Origin: Longimicrobium terrae
GTDB taxonomy: Bacteria > Gemmatimonadota > Gemmatimonadetes > Longimicrobiales > Longimicrobiaceae
NCBI RefSeq assembly: GCF_014202995.1
Contig: NZ_JACHIA010000012.1
Coordinates: forward strand, 103,447-167,446
Direction: 5' to 3'
Length of the DNA: 64,000 bases
The translations under genes and the position numbers were made by a program. Each line of letters begins with the position of its first letter. Position 1 is the first letter of the stretch. The notes below the pieces were generated by a model. It had not been told where the DNA came from and did no database searches. It saw only the letters and a list, made by a program, of their open reading frames with translations. This document shows positions 54,053-64,000 of the stretch, in pieces.

Positions 54053-54499
54053 TCAGCCGACGGGACGCGTGTAGCGCCAGCCGCTGCGATTGAAGCCCAG
54101 CCCTTCGTAGAAGCGGTGCGCCTCCTCGCGGTGCAGCGCGGTGGTCAGGTGCATGTCGTGCGCGTCGTGCAGGCGGGCGAAGTCGTCCGCGGCGGCGATC
54201 AGGCACGCACCCACGCCCCGCCTGCGTGCGCGGCCGGCGACCACGAGCGCCAGCACGCGCACGAACGGCCGGTCGTGCTCGTATCCCCAGCCGCGCTGCA
54301 ATCCGATCAGTCCCAGCACTTCCCCATCCGATTCCGCCAGCACCGTGTGATAGTCCGCGTCGTCCCGGATGCGCGCCATACGCACCCGGGCCTGCTCCGG
54401 CGTGGTGGGATAGCCCAGTTCGCCCAGCAGGGCGGCGACCGCGTCCGCGTCTTCCGGCGTGGCGGGGCGAAGGCGGATGGCATTGTCGGCCGGTGTCAT
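54053..54499 (-). CDS. GNAT family N-acetyltransferase
   Basis: 148 residues. IRLRPATPEDADAVAALLGELGYPTTPEQARVRMARI at the N-terminus, FVRVLALVVAGRARRRGVGACLIAAADDFARLHDAHDMHLTTALHREEAHRFYEGLGFNRSG with the acetyl-CoA loop ARRRGVG. A generic single-domain acetyltransferase; substrate unknown. It is divergent from the small gene at 54575. Confidence 0.93.
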   Translation of the reverse strand: MTPADNAIRLRPATPEDADAVAALLGELGYPTTPEQARVRMARIRDDADYHTVLAESDGEVLGLIGLQRGWGYEHDRPFVRVLALVVAGRARRRGVGACLIAAADDFARLHDAHDMHLTTALHREEAHRFYEGLGFNRSGWRYTRPVG

Positions 54500-54574
54500 G
54501 GTGCGCGCGGCGGTATGGGGTTTGCGCCCGCATCTTCGCCCATCGTATGGACTTCACTCCACGGGAGGGATGGC

Positions 54575-54844
54575 ATGAGCGGCAAGAGCATGGAAGGCAG
54601 CCCCGAGCAGAAGCGGCAGGCGGCGCGCGACGCGCGCGAAGAGGGAAAGAGCGCCAGCGAAATCGGCGCCAGCACCGGTTCCAGCCAGCAGCGGCAGGAA
54701 GCCAGCGGCAACATGTCGCACCAGCAGCGCGTCGACCTGGAGCGCGAGGGCAAGCAGGACCAGCTGAGCGAGAACACCCCCGCGGTGCGCCCCGGCAGCC
54801 GCGACAGCGATACGCCGGACCAGGAAAAGTACCCGCGTCTCTGA
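54575..54844 (+). CDS. Small hydrophilic protein, unknown function
   Basis: 89 residues from ATG 54575 behind GGGAGGGATGGC. Very polar, rich in Glu, Gln, Ser, Arg and Lys (SPEQKRQAARDAREEGKSASEIGASTGSSQQRQEAS, then MSHQQRVDLEREGKQDQLSE). No hydrophobic core, so it is probably disordered; it recalls small stress-related or hydrophilin-like proteins. Genome-type codon use, good ribosome-binding site and following terminator support a real gene. Confidence 0.75.
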   Translation: MSGKSMEGSPEQKRQAARDAREEGKSASEIGASTGSSQQRQEASGNMSHQQRVDLEREGKQDQLSENTPAVRPGSRDSDTPDQEKYPRL

Positions 54845-54893
54845 TCCGGGGGATCGCCGGACGGACTCCATTCCCGCCGCGGCGGGGACAAAC

Positions 54894-54928
54894 GAAAAGG
54901 GCTCCCGCATGGGGAGCCCTTTTCGTTT
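54894..54928. terminator. Bidirectional terminator
   Basis: GAAAAGGGCTCCC / GGGGAGCCCTTTTC stem with loop GCAT, then GTTTTC. It stops both the small hydrophilic gene and the convergent SPFH gene. Confidence 0.8.
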
Positions 54929-54936
54929 TCGGCGGA

Positions 54937-56043
54937 TCAGACCGGGGGAAGCGGCGGCGGCGCGGCGCCAAAGATGGGCTGCAGGTCGGCGACCTCGCCG
55001 GCCGGCTTCCACGTATCCATCCCCTGCTTCCACACCAGCGTTTCGCGCGTCAGTTGCCCCGCGGAGGCATGGCCGCGGAGGACGTCCGGACCGAACGGGC
55101 CCGCCTGCTTGCCATCCATCGCGATGTAGAACTGCGCGGCGCCGGGAAGCGGCGGCGGTCCGCCCGCCGGAGCGGACGGCGCGCCCGCGCCGCCCATGGC
55201 GTTGGCCATCTGCTGCGCCATGGCAAAGCCCATCCCCAGCCCCATTCCCTCGCCTGCCCCGCCGCCGGGGTTCTTGGCGGCGGCCTCGATGGCGTTGGCG
55301 GCCTGGAACTGCGTGTACGCGCCCAGGTTGCCGATCACGCCCATGCTGGTGCGCTTGTCGAGCGCCTTTTCCACCTCTTCCGGCAGGGAGATGTTCTCCA
55401 CCAGGAAGGTGGTCACCTCCAGCCCGTAATCCGCCACCTCAGGCGCAATCACCGTGCGGACGGCCTGCCCCAGCTCCGAGTAGTTGGCGGCCAGGTCCAG
55501 CGCGGGGATCTTGCCCTCGCCCAGCGCCTCGGTAAAGCGCGAAACGATGAAGTTGCGGATCTGGTCGGAGATCCCGTCCACCGTGAACACGCCGCTGGTG
55601 CCCACGATCTGCGCAATGAACTTGCCCGGCTCGCTCACGCGGATGGCGTAGGTGCCGAACGCCCGCAGCCGCACCGGCCCGAACTCCGGATCGCGCAGCA
55701 TGATGGGGTTCTTGGTGCCCCACTTGAGGTCGGTGAACACCTTGGTGTTCACGAAGTAGACCTCGGCCTTGAAGGGCGAGTTGAAGCCGTACTTCCACCC
55801 CTGCAGCGTGGAAAGCAGCGGCAGGTTCTCGGTCTTGAGTTCGTACCGGCCGGGCGCGAAGACGTCCGCGATCTGGCCCTGGTCCACGAACACCGCCGTC
55901 TGCCCCGGCCGCACGATGAGCTGCGCGCCGTTCTTGATCTCGTTGTCGTGCCGCTCAAAGCGGTACACCATGGTTCCGCCGGTGCTGTCCAGCCACTCGA
56001 CGATGTCGATCAGTTCGGACTTTACGAAATCCCAGAGGCCCAT
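54937..56043 (-). CDS. SPFH-domain protein with C-terminal GYF-like domain (YdjI/virion-core-like)
   Basis: 368 residues. SPFH part about 20-265: ELIDIVEWLD, AQLIVRPGQTAVFVDQGQIADVFAPGRYEL, DPEFGPVRLRAFGTYAIRVSEPGKFI and VENISLPEEVEKALDKRTSMGVIG. A Gly/Ala/Met-rich linker (GGGAGEGMGLGMGFAMAQQMANAMGG) follows, then a GYF_2-type domain: FYIAMDGKQAGPFGPDVLRGHASAGQLTRETLVWKQGMDTWKPA. No membrane helix. These proteins form large assemblies on membranes. It is the second SPFH gene in the window and not closely related to the slipin at 37880. Confidence 0.92.
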   Translation of the reverse strand: MGLWDFVKSELIDIVEWLDSTGGTMVYRFERHDNEIKNGAQLIVRPGQTAVFVDQGQIADVFAPGRYELKTENLPLLSTLQGWKYGFNSPFKAEVYFVNTKVFTDLKWGTKNPIMLRDPEFGPVRLRAFGTYAIRVSEPGKFIAQIVGTSGVFTVDGISDQIRNFIVSRFTEALGEGKIPALDLAANYSELGQAVRTVIAPEVADYGLEVTTFLVENISLPEEVEKALDKRTSMGVIGNLGAYTQFQAANAIEAAAKNPGGGAGEGMGLGMGFAMAQQMANAMGGAGAPSAPAGGPPPLPGAAQFYIAMDGKQAGPFGPDVLRGHASAGQLTRETLVWKQGMDTWKPAGEVADLQPIFGAAPPPLPPV

Positions 56044-56343
56044 GGCCGTACTCCGTTCAAGAACGAGGGGTGGGGAACGTGGGCAGGCGCCCGGAATCTC
56101 ACTCGCGGGCCCGCCCCACGCAAGCCGCGCGGCGGTTGTACGGATTCGCGCCCCCGCGGGTTTCGGATCCGCGCTGGCGGCTGGGGTGCGGGTCAGGACG
56201 CGGGCGGAGCGGGGCGCGTGTTGCCGCCATCCACCACATACCGCCACGAGCCGTCCATCCCGGCGCTGCCGCACGCACGGCGGGTCCGGAGATTGCCCCC
56301 ATCCTTTGCCGCCAGCCACGCGCACACGCAACGGGAGCGGCGG
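56044..56343. other. Divergent promoter region
   Basis: 300 bp between the minus-strand SPFH-GYF gene and the plus-strand DUF72 gene. It must carry both promoters. I see no repeat and no clear promoter pair; an Arg/Pro-rich frame there has no ribosome-binding site. Confidence 0.4.
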
Positions 56344-57237
56344 ATGATCCGGTACGGTCCGGCGGGGTTTCAGTACAAGGATTGGGAGGGGATCGTCTAC
56401 CCGGCGGACCGCCCCAGGAAGTTTGATCCGCTCGCCTATCTGGCCGGGTACTTCGATACGATCGAGATCAACTCCACGTTCTACGGGCCGGCCAAGGCCA
56501 CCACCGTCCAGAGCTGGATGCGGCGCGTGGAGCACAACCCGCGGTTCAGCTTCGCGGCCAAGCTATACCAGCGCTTTACCCACCAGCGCGCCAGGGCGTG
56601 GACGCCGGACGAAGTGGATGAGGTTCGCGCCGGGTTCGATCCCATGCTGGAGGGCGGGCGGCTGGGCGCGGTTCTGCTGCAGTTTCCCTGGTCGTTCCGC
56701 CGCACGGACGAGAACCGCGAGTGGCTGAACGATGTGACGCGCACGTTCGGGCACTACCCGCTGGTGCTGGAGGTGCGCCACGCGACGTGGAACGTCCCCG
56801 GCTTCTTTGACGCGCTGGTAGAGCGCGGCATCGGGTTCGTGAACATCGACCAGCCGCTCTTTCACGACAGCATCAAGCCCAGCGCGCACGTCACCTCTCC
56901 CGTGGGCTACGTGCGCGTCCATGGCCGCAACTACAAGGACTGGTTTCGCGAAAAGGCCGGGCGCGACGAGCGGTACGACTATCTTTATCCGCCGGAGGAG
57001 CTGACGCCCTGGGCCGAGCGCACGGCGGAGATCGCGGCCGAAGCGCCCACCGAAGACGTGTTCGTGGTCACCAACAACCACTTCCGCGGCAAGGCGGTCA
57101 CCAACGCGCTGATGCTGCAGTCGATGGTTGAAAAGCGCGAAGTCCCCGGGCCCCCATCGCTGTTCGCGGAATACGGCAATGAGTTGGCCGGGTACGCCGT
57201 TCCCGCCCCGCCCGCGGAGACACCGCCGGAAGCGTAG
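56344..57237 (+). CDS. DUF72 family protein
   Basis: 297 residues, TIM-barrel DUF72 (YecE-like). Signature positions: IRYGPAGFQYKDWEGIVYPADRP (start), YFDTIEINSTFYGPA, FSFAAKLYQRFTHQR, LGAVLLQFPWSFR, LEVRHATWN, and YVRVHGRNYKDWF...YDYLY with the terminal VVTNNHFRGKAVTNAL. Function of the family is unknown. ATG 56344 starts directly at the first strand. Length is normal (about 240-300). Confidence 0.92.
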   Translation: MIRYGPAGFQYKDWEGIVYPADRPRKFDPLAYLAGYFDTIEINSTFYGPAKATTVQSWMRRVEHNPRFSFAAKLYQRFTHQRARAWTPDEVDEVRAGFDPMLEGGRLGAVLLQFPWSFRRTDENREWLNDVTRTFGHYPLVLEVRHATWNVPGFFDALVERGIGFVNIDQPLFHDSIKPSAHVTSPVGYVRVHGRNYKDWFREKAGRDERYDYLYPPEELTPWAERTAEIAAEAPTEDVFVVTNNHFRGKAVTNALMLQSMVEKREVPGPPSLFAEYGNELAGYAVPAPPAETPPEA

Positions 57238-57368
57238 CGGCTGCGGCTCGATGTGGAGATCTGGTTTACCGCCGCGTTCGGCGACCGCGTCCGCCTGCTC
57301 CCCGCGGACGATCTCGGGGATCACCCGTCCGATGCGCATCCCGAGAGCCCGCCCGGTGACGGAAACTG

Positions 57369-57410
57369 AAATCCCCGCTCCACCTCTGACGGTGGAGCGG
57401 GGATTTGTTG
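57369..57410. terminator. Bidirectional terminator between DUF72 and the 55-residue peptide gene
   Basis: AATCCCCGCTCCACC / GGTGGAGCGGGGATT stem with loop TCTGAC, followed by TGTTG. It lies between convergent genes, 26-67 bp past the stop of the small gene at 57436. Confidence 0.75.
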
Positions 57411-57435
57411 ATCAACCGCTGCGCGGAACGATCGC

Positions 57436-57603
57436 TCAGGCCGCGAGCGGCAGCCGGTCAGCCGCGGCCGGAGCGGGGGCGCGGAAAGGGGTGATGCCGG
57501 GCGTGCGCGGGGCGGCCGGCGCGGCGCCGACCACCGGCCCGAAGCCGGCGGGCCCCGCGGGGCTCAGGATGCGCTGGATGAGGAACGCGGTCGTGACGGT
57601 CAT
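57436..57603 (-). CDS. Small Ala/Pro-rich protein, unknown function
   Basis: 55 residues from ATG 57603, with GAGGG eight bases upstream. MTVTTAFLIQRILSPAG, then Gly/Pro/Ala-rich GFGPVVGAAPAAP, PGITPFRAPAPAAADRLPLAA. No Cys and no signal peptide, though the N-terminus is mildly hydrophobic. All but three codons end in G or C, and the gene lies between two strong hairpins, so it looks like a real monocistronic gene. It is next to the AraC-like regulator. A role as a peptide signal or precursor is only a guess from that position. Confidence 0.55.
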   Translation of the reverse strand: MTVTTAFLIQRILSPAGPAGFGPVVGAAPAAPRTPGITPFRAPAPAAADRLPLAA

Positions 57604-57810
57604 CGGATATACCCTCAGGTTCTGATGTCAGGTTGGGTGCGGCGCGCCCTCAGCCGCACGGACCCAAGCTACCGGCATCCAGAACCCGCCGCGTGGGTCA
57701 GGCAACCCAATCGTCATCCGATACGACGCCTCCGGCACGTCGGGCAGATGGATGATCATCTGCATCCATCGAAGCGCCCCGGCCCGCCGTCCCTGTCATC
57801 GACCGAAACA

Positions 57811-57850
57811 GAGAGCCCTCTCCCGCGCGTGGCGGGAAAGGGCTCTTCTG
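57811..57850. terminator. Terminator after the AraC-like gene
   Basis: AGAGCCCTCTCCCGC / GCGGGAAAGGGCTCT stem with loop GCGTG. It lies 22 bp past the stop of the AraC-like gene and separates it from the small peptide gene. Confidence 0.75.
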
Positions 57851-57871
57851 TCGATCAGCGACCGTGCGTGG

Positions 57872-58690
57872 TCAGGCCGGGTTGGCGGCCGGCTCGCGGT
57901 ACTTGGCCAGCACCTCCACGAACACCTTGGACGAGCGGGCAAACGCGCCGCGGCGGCGCAGCTCGGTGGGGCTGCTGCCCACGAACTTCTGCGTCACGCG
58001 CCGCAGGCCGCTGTCCGACGAGTAGCCGCAGGCGTGCGCCACGGAAAGCACCGTGCGGCCCGGGTCGTCCAGCAGCTCGGCGGCCAGCAGAATGCGCATC
58101 CACGCCAGCAGCTTGCGCGGCGGCGGAAGCTCCGCGCGCTCGCACCAGCGCAGCAGCGTGCGGCGCGACAGCCGAAGCTGGCGGGCCAAGTCGCGCCCGT
58201 GTCCGCCCACCGCCACCACCTCGGCCGCCGCGTCCACGATGGCGCGGGCGCGCCCCGGGGTGTCCGGCGGAAGGATGTTCTCCAGCAGCGCCTTGAGCGG
58301 CCGCCCCTGCGCCGCGCGAAAGCGCTGTACCATGGCCTGCGGCGTGTCGTCGTGGGCAATGGAGATGACCTGCACCACGCCCCACTTGCCCAGCGTGCGC
58401 AGGTCGTCCAGCCTCTGCGGGCGGATTTCCATGGCCGCGAACACCGCCGTGGAGGGAAACTCCACCAGCAGCGACTTCAGCCGGGGCGACGGCCCGGTGC
58501 CGCCGTTGACGTCCTCGTACGGATTCACCACCACCAGCGCCGACGGAGGAGAATCGCGCACGGCTTCTTCAAGCGAGGGCCAGTCCGGCACCGCCTGAAA
58601 GGTGTACTCCCGGCCCGCCACCTTGCGGACCCGTTCGCGAAAGGCCTCGTTGCTGTGCAGCACCAGGAGGGGACGTGCGCCGATCTTCAT
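57872..58690 (-). CDS. AraC-type regulator with degenerate receiver-like N-terminus
   Basis: 272 residues. The C-terminal about 100 residues are an AraC/XylS helix-turn-helix domain (GHGRDLARQLRLSRRTLLRWCERAELPPPRKLLAWMRILLAAELLDDPGRTVLSVAHACGYSSDSGLRRVTQKFVGSSPTELRRRG). The first about 130 residues are arranged like a response-regulator receiver (PLLVLHSNEAFRERVRKVAGREYTFQAVPDWPSLEEAVR...ALVVVNPYED), but the acidic pair and the phospho-acceptor Asp are not recognisable, so phosphorylation is unlikely. It is read after the TPR gene on the same strand with a 40-bp gap. Its targets are unknown. Confidence 0.87.
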   Translation of the reverse strand: MKIGARPLLVLHSNEAFRERVRKVAGREYTFQAVPDWPSLEEAVRDSPPSALVVVNPYEDVNGGTGPSPRLKSLLVEFPSTAVFAAMEIRPQRLDDLRTLGKWGVVQVISIAHDDTPQAMVQRFRAAQGRPLKALLENILPPDTPGRARAIVDAAAEVVAVGGHGRDLARQLRLSRRTLLRWCERAELPPPRKLLAWMRILLAAELLDDPGRTVLSVAHACGYSSDSGLRRVTQKFVGSSPTELRRRGAFARSSKVFVEVLAKYREPAANPA

Positions 58691-58730
58691 CAGGGTGCGT
58701 GGGTTGGGGTGGGCGTGGGGCGGCGGCGGA

Positions 58731-60017
58731 TCATCGCGGGCCGGCGGGGGCCAGGGCGCGCGCAAGGTCCAGCGCGAACTCTTCCGGCGGCTCGGGCGCG
58801 CGCGGGGCGGCCGCCTCGGCGGTGCGTACGGCGCGCTGGCGGCGGGCCTGGTCCAGCACCGCCTCGGCGGCCAGCCGCGTGCGCGACTCGCCGCGGTCCG
58901 TGGCCACGCGCAGCGCGCGCGAGGCGGCGGCTTCCGCGCGTTCCGAGTCACCCAGCATGGCGGCGCCGCGGGCCAGTTCCAGCGCGATGCTCCCCTCGTG
59001 CTCCGAGGCTTCGCGTCCGTCCATGGAGCGCCACGCCTGCGTCCACGCCTGCTCGAACGCGCGGCGGTCGCCGGAGCCGGCGGCGGCGCGGGCCAGGTTG
59101 GAAAGCGCGACTTCGCGGTCGTCCGGGGCATCCATGTGCCCCGCCAGCGCGTGAAACACGGCCTGCGCCTGCTCAAAGCGGCCGTTGTCCATCCAGAAGC
59201 AGGCGACGTCGCCGGCCAGGTACGGCAGCCGGCGGTGCCCCGCGCCGTACAGCGCGAACGCCGCGCGCGCCATGCGCTCCGCGTCTTCCGGCTGCTGCGA
59301 CTGCGCGGCGATCACGAACAGGTCGTGCAGCGCGCTCGCGTGCATGTCGCGCAGGCTGTGGCGCCGGGCGGCCCGAAGCGAGCGCAGGTGAAAGCGGCGC
59401 GCCGCGGGAAGGTTGCCGCGGATCAGGTACAGGTTGCCCAACCCCGAAAACGCCTGCGTGTACGCCGTCCAGTCACCGCTCTGCCGCGCCAGCGAAACCG
59501 CGCGCCGAAACCACGTTTCCGCCCGGGCGTGCTCCGCGCGGCGGCGGGCCAGCCGGCCCACGGCGTACGACGCGCCCGCGTCGCCCGGCAGCACCACGGC
59601 CACGCCCTGCGCAAAGGCGATTGCGGTGGCCGTCCACCCGCGCGCGTCCGCCCACTGCGAGGCGTTGCGGCAGGCCAGAGCGATCACCTCCGGGCGCGTG
59701 TCGCCCGGCGCGCCGGTAAGCCGCAGCAGCGGGAGCAGGGCGGATTCCAGCGCCGGCTCCGGAGCCACCGTGCGCATCAGTTCCGCGTGCGCCTCGTCGG
59801 CGCCGCCGGCGAACAGGCCGTCGCGCTCGTCCGGCGGGGTCTGCCCCCACAGGTACACGTCGCGGATCAGGTGAAAAAGCAGAACGCCCAGAGGCGCGGG
59901 AGCCTCCTCCAGGATCTCGGCTCCCTCAAACGCCTCGCTGCCGTGCAGCAGCGCGGGCGGCGTGCGCCAGCGGCGGGTGGTTCTCCGAACGGGAGGGGTA
60001 AGGCGCCTGGGGCGCAT
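58731..60017 (-). CDS. Tetratricopeptide-repeat protein upstream of an AraC-like regulator
   Basis: 428 residues. TPR-type helix pairs through most of the chain: AVGRLARRRAEHARAETWFRRAVSLARQSGDWTAYTQAFSGLGNLYLIRGNLPAARRFHLRSLRAARR, SALHDLFVIAAQSQQPEDAERMARAAFALY, VACFWMDNGRFEQAQAVFHALAGHMD and ALELARGAAMLGDSERAEAAASRALRVA. No HTH, signal or membrane segment. Operon with the AraC-like gene (40-bp gap) suggests a regulator-cofactor pair. The arrangement recalls peptide-sensing TPR regulators, but direct homology is not visible. Confidence 0.82.
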   Translation of the reverse strand: MRPRRLTPPVRRTTRRWRTPPALLHGSEAFEGAEILEEAPAPLGVLLFHLIRDVYLWGQTPPDERDGLFAGGADEAHAELMRTVAPEPALESALLPLLRLTGAPGDTRPEVIALACRNASQWADARGWTATAIAFAQGVAVVLPGDAGASYAVGRLARRRAEHARAETWFRRAVSLARQSGDWTAYTQAFSGLGNLYLIRGNLPAARRFHLRSLRAARRHSLRDMHASALHDLFVIAAQSQQPEDAERMARAAFALYGAGHRRLPYLAGDVACFWMDNGRFEQAQAVFHALAGHMDAPDDREVALSNLARAAAGSGDRRAFEQAWTQAWRSMDGREASEHEGSIALELARGAAMLGDSERAEAAASRALRVATDRGESRTRLAAEAVLDQARRQRAVRTAEAAAPRAPEPPEEFALDLARALAPAGPR

Positions 60018-60389
60018 CAGGTGCTCCGGGGCCGGGCTGGGCAGGAAAAATCCGCGGTTTCGCGGCGGGCTTCAGGCGCGATCATCTTAACCCGTATCTC
60101 CTTTCTCCGCCATAGTCTTGCACCCGTCCGCACCGTCACCTCACCCGCCCTTTCCCCCTCATCCAAAGAGCGGGAAGTCCGCAAAGAAGCGGTCCCAAGC
60201 GGCAGGCGGCCGAACACCTTCCGTGCCCGCGGACCATGACAAAGTGGACAATGCGCGCCATCCCCGCAAGTGGGGACGGCTTCCGTTCCGGCGGTCCGGC
60301 CGCCAGCCAGCAACAAGGGACCACTCTGGACACGATTGATCCGTTTCAATTACCGGCTGATTAGGATTGTGAGATGCGCAAAAGAAAAC

Positions 60390-60417
60390 GTGCGCTCCTT
60401 CCGGGGAGGGAGCGCAC
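60390..60417 (-). terminator. Terminator after the MHS transporter operon
   Basis: On the minus strand GTGCGCTCC / GGAGCGCAC stem followed by GTTTTCTTTT, 21 bp past the stop of the small gene at 60439. The remaining gap up to the TPR gene start at 60017 shows no gene. Confidence 0.75.
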
Positions 60418-60438
60418 CAAGCGGGCGGCACCGGAAGG

Positions 60439-60753
60439 TCATCCCGTCGCGATGCGCTCCAGGTCGTCCACGATGCGCTGTACGTACCGTGGCACATGAG
60501 GGCCGCCCCGGTCCAGGTCGATAGCGCCCAGCGCGTTGGCGGCGTCCATCAGCGCCGCCTGTTCGCGCTCGTAGCGCGGCGTTTCCCAGTCCAGCGCCTC
60601 CATCTTTTCCCCGATTTCCGAGAGCGCCGCGCGGATCGGGACCAGCGCCGCGCCGCGCTCCATCGCCCCCATGCTCTCCAGGGCCCGAAGCTGGCGCACG
60701 GCCTCCCGGCACAGGTGCACGAAGGCGGCGGGGTGCGCGGCGGAGTCGCTCAT
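60439..60753 (-). CDS. Small hypothetical partner of the MFS transporter
   Basis: 104 residues. Starts with a 4-bp ATGA overlap on the transporter stop, so it is translationally coupled. All-helical and soluble: AFVHLCREAVRQLRALESMGAMERGAALVPIRAALSEIGEKMEALDWETPRYEREQAALMDAANALGAIDLD, then PHVPRYVQRIVDDLERIATG. I do not recognise the family; a regulatory or accessory role for the transporter is inferred from the coupling only. Confidence 0.75.
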   Translation of the reverse strand: MSDSAAHPAAFVHLCREAVRQLRALESMGAMERGAALVPIRAALSEIGEKMEALDWETPRYEREQAALMDAANALGAIDLDRGGPHVPRYVQRIVDDLERIATG

Positions 60754-62342
60754 GAACGGGCGGGGGTGCCGCGGCCGCGCAGCATGCGCGGGACCAGCGC
60801 CGCGGCGATCACAATCACCACCAGCGCGCGAAACACGTACTGCACGTACGGCGGCTCGCCCGCGGGGGTGAACGTCGGCAGCAGGTACTGATCCGCCAGC
60901 AGCAGCGCCACCGCGGTCAGCACCGTCAGCCCGATGAGCACCGCGGGCTGGCGGCGCGTATCCACCCCCGCGTGCTCCTCGTTGTGGATGTCCAGCTTGG
61001 ACGTCTCGCGCAGCAGAAACATCCCCACCACGAAGGTGATGGCGGCGATGGCCACGGGGTACAGCAGCCCCGCGAACTGCGGGTCCACCGGAAAGCTCCC
61101 CGGGCGCGAGGCGGCATACGCGGCCATCGCCGTGGCGATCACCGGCAGGAATCCGCCGAAGTAGCCGTTGCCCACGTGGTAGGGGAGCGAGACGCTGGTG
61201 TAGCGCACGCGGGCGGGAAAGCACTCCACCAGGAACGCGGCGATCGGTCCGTACACCGCGGTCACCAGCAGGACGAGGCTGAACACGCATGCCGTGAGCG
61301 CCACCGGGCTGTACGTCCCTCCCGCCGGCGTGAATCCCCACATCACCTTGAAGATGGGGATGATGAGGATGGCGGCGGCCAGGTTTCCCGCCATCATCAC
61401 CTTCTTGCGGCCGATGCGGTCAGACAGCGCGCCGAAGACCAGAAAGAACGGGGTCGCCAGCGCCAGCGCGACCGCCACGATGGTGCGCGTGGCGACGAAA
61501 TCCACCTTGCCCACCGTTTCCAGCCACGTCAGCGCGTAGAACTGCCCCGTGTACCACACCACCGCCTGCCCCGCGGCCGCGCCCCAGAGGATGGTGAGCA
61601 TGGTCTGCCAGCGCGTGCTGTTCCCCAGGCTTTCCGCCACGGGCGAGGTGGAGGTCTTGCCCTCCGCCTTCATCTTTACGAACAGCGGGCTCTCGTGCAG
61701 CCGCATGCGGATCACCAGCGAGACGATCACCAGCACGGCGGAGAGAAGAAAGGGAATGCGCCATCCCCACTGCTCCCAGTCGTCCTTGGGCATGGCGTTG
61801 CGCACCAGAAGGATGACGATGAGCGAAACGAACAGCCCCAGCGTGGCCGTGGTCTGGATGAACGCGGTGTAGAAGCCGCGCCGGTTGTTGGGCACGTGCT
61901 CCGCCACGTACGTCGCCGCGCCGCCGTATTCTCCCCCGAGTGCGAGTCCCTGAAGCAGGCGCAGGGCGAGCAGCGTCAGCGGGGCGAACACGCCGATCGT
62001 CTGGTATCCCGGCAGAATGCCGATGACGAACGTGGCCCCGCCCATGATGACCAGCGTGACCAGGAACGCGTACTTTCGCCCGACGACGTCTCCCACCCGG
62101 CCGAACACCAGCGCGCCGAAGGGCCGGGCCGCGAAGCCGGCGGCGAACGTGGCCAGCGTCTGCAGCAGCGCCAGGGTGGTGTTGCCCTGGGGAAAGAAGT
62201 GCGTGGCCACCAGCGACGCCAGGCTGCCGAAGATGTAGAAGTCGTACCACTCGATCATGGTGCCCACCGACGACGCGCCGATCACTCCGAAGAGGGTGCG
62301 GCGGTCCACGGGGGCAAAGGTGTCGGCTGCGGTCGCGGGCAT
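60750..62342 (-). CDS. Metabolite:H+ symporter (MHS) family MFS transporter
   Basis: 530 residues with about 12 to 14 helices; typical members have about 430-550 residues. MHS features: [25 protein letters not shown], the [14 protein letters not shown] motif between helices 2 and 3, [25 protein letters not shown], and a second [14 protein letters not shown] motif. The C-terminal extension (about residues 455-530) has two more hydrophobic helices. MHS transporters carry organic acids, betaine or proline. Divergence from acs across 184 bp suggests an acetate or other carboxylate substrate, which is inference. Confidence 0.94.
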   Translation of the reverse strand: MPATAADTFAPVDRRTLFGVIGASSVGTMIEWYDFYIFGSLASLVATHFFPQGNTTLALLQTLATFAAGFAARPFGALVFGRVGDVVGRKYAFLVTLVIMGGATFVIGILPGYQTIGVFAPLTLLALRLLQGLALGGEYGGAATYVAEHVPNNRRGFYTAFIQTTATLGLFVSLIVILLVRNAMPKDDWEQWGWRIPFLLSAVLVIVSLVIRMRLHESPLFVKMKAEGKTSTSPVAESLGNSTRWQTMLTILWGAAAGQAVVWYTGQFYALTWLETVGKVDFVATRTIVAVALALATPFFLVFGALSDRIGRKKVMMAGNLAAAILIIPIFKVMWGFTPAGGTYSPVALTACVFSLVLLVTAVYGPIAAFLVECFPARVRYTSVSLPYHVGNGYFGGFLPVIATAMAAYAASRPGSFPVDPQFAGLLYPVAIAAITFVVGMFLLRETSKLDIHNEEHAGVDTRRQPAVLIGLTVLTAVALLLADQYLLPTFTPAGEPPYVQYVFRALVVIVIAAALVPRMLRGRGTPARS

Positions 62343-62381
62343 TCGGAATGCGCGGGTGGTGGGGGCAATGGGGAGCGCGGT

Positions 62382-62410
62382 TTGCAACGGCGCGCGGCCG
62401 TGCCTACCTT
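62382..62410 (+). promoter_or_regulatory. Probable promoter of acs
   Basis: TTGCAA (62382-62387), 17-nt spacer, TACCTT (62405-62410). The leader would be about 110 nt. The -10 box is the same as that before waaA. Confidence 0.45.
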
Positions 62411-62526
62411 GGCGAGCGAACGTCCGATCCGGCTGGCCGCGGACACAGCATTGCCCGCCGCGGCCTTCGCGGCAAGGCCCGCGCCGCTTCGGCGGCCCGC
62501 CGACGACACTACAGGAGACCCTCCGG

Positions 62527-64000
<1,474 letters not shown>

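Noticed and set aside
57238-57368. Short in-frame continuation after the DUF72 stop (RLDVEIWFTAAFGDRVRLLP)
   Set aside because: Codon bias is good, but there is no ribosome-binding site and it merely follows the TAG; could be a small gene or an old read-through, too weak to list.

Overview
The window is a contiguous piece of a very GC-rich, diderm bacterial chromosome. Every convincing gene has an almost saturated G/C third codon position. The outer-membrane and LPS genes (KDO transferase WaaA, FadL-type porin, LpoB-like lipoprotein), the complete alternative complex III operon, the glyoxylate shunt and the many dispersed intergenic repeats fit Gemmatimonadota, most likely a Longimicrobium-like lineage. 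That placement is inference from gene content and style; there is no rRNA gene here to prove it. I found no rRNA, tRNA, CRISPR array, transposase or prophage.

Layout. 1-7615: uvrA (3' end cut off by the window edge), a PhzF-like enzyme, a membrane-anchored DJ-1/PfpI protein with a GTGY-repeat tail, and waaA. 7950-15897 (minus strand): actA-B-C-D-E-F, alternative complex III, tightly packed with overlapping starts and stops and closed by a strong terminator. 16203-25227 (minus strand): a CoA-binding protein, a metallo-beta-lactamase-fold hydrolase coupled to fadJ, an SDR, an unrecognised membrane protein, a PabB-PabC fusion and a small hypothetical. 25546-25722: a small Cys-rich peptide that looks like an orphan RiPP/lanthipeptide precursor, followed by its own terminator. 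25864-29068: a cyclic-nucleotide-domain/aspartase fusion and a low-complexity Gly/Asp/Arg/Met protein. 29342-36749: a transglutaminase-like protein, an lpoB/lipoprotein/COG3014-like operon, a secreted protein and HMG-CoA reductase. 37501-42437: GntR-SPFH pair, DinB, cyclase, GNAT and NTF2-like genes. 42471-43375: a VapBC-like toxin-antitoxin pair with an unusual repeat-bearing antitoxin. 43929-46886: aceB-aceA. 47268-57237: a helical-repeat protein behind a Fur-like operator, secreted proteins, aldo/keto reductase, FadL-SGNH pair, SPFH-GYF and DUF72 proteins. 57436-60017: a 55-residue peptide gene beside a pseudo-receiver AraC regulator and a TPR protein. 60439-64000: an MHS transporter with a small partner, divergent from acs (3' end cut off).

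Together fadJ, FadL plus lipase-like SGNH hydrolase, acs and aceBA describe growth on fatty acids and acetate with respiration through complex III. Intergenic DNA is crowded with several dispersed repeat families: a composite 240-290 bp element present three times, a palindromic CAGTCCGCG-type element, long inverted-repeat hairpin elements, and an 18-bp minisatellite. The most notable candidates for follow-up are the orphan RiPP-like peptide at 25546-25722, the TPR / pseudo-receiver-AraC / small-peptide group at 57436-60017, and two near-identical Fur-like operators near 16171 and 47239.
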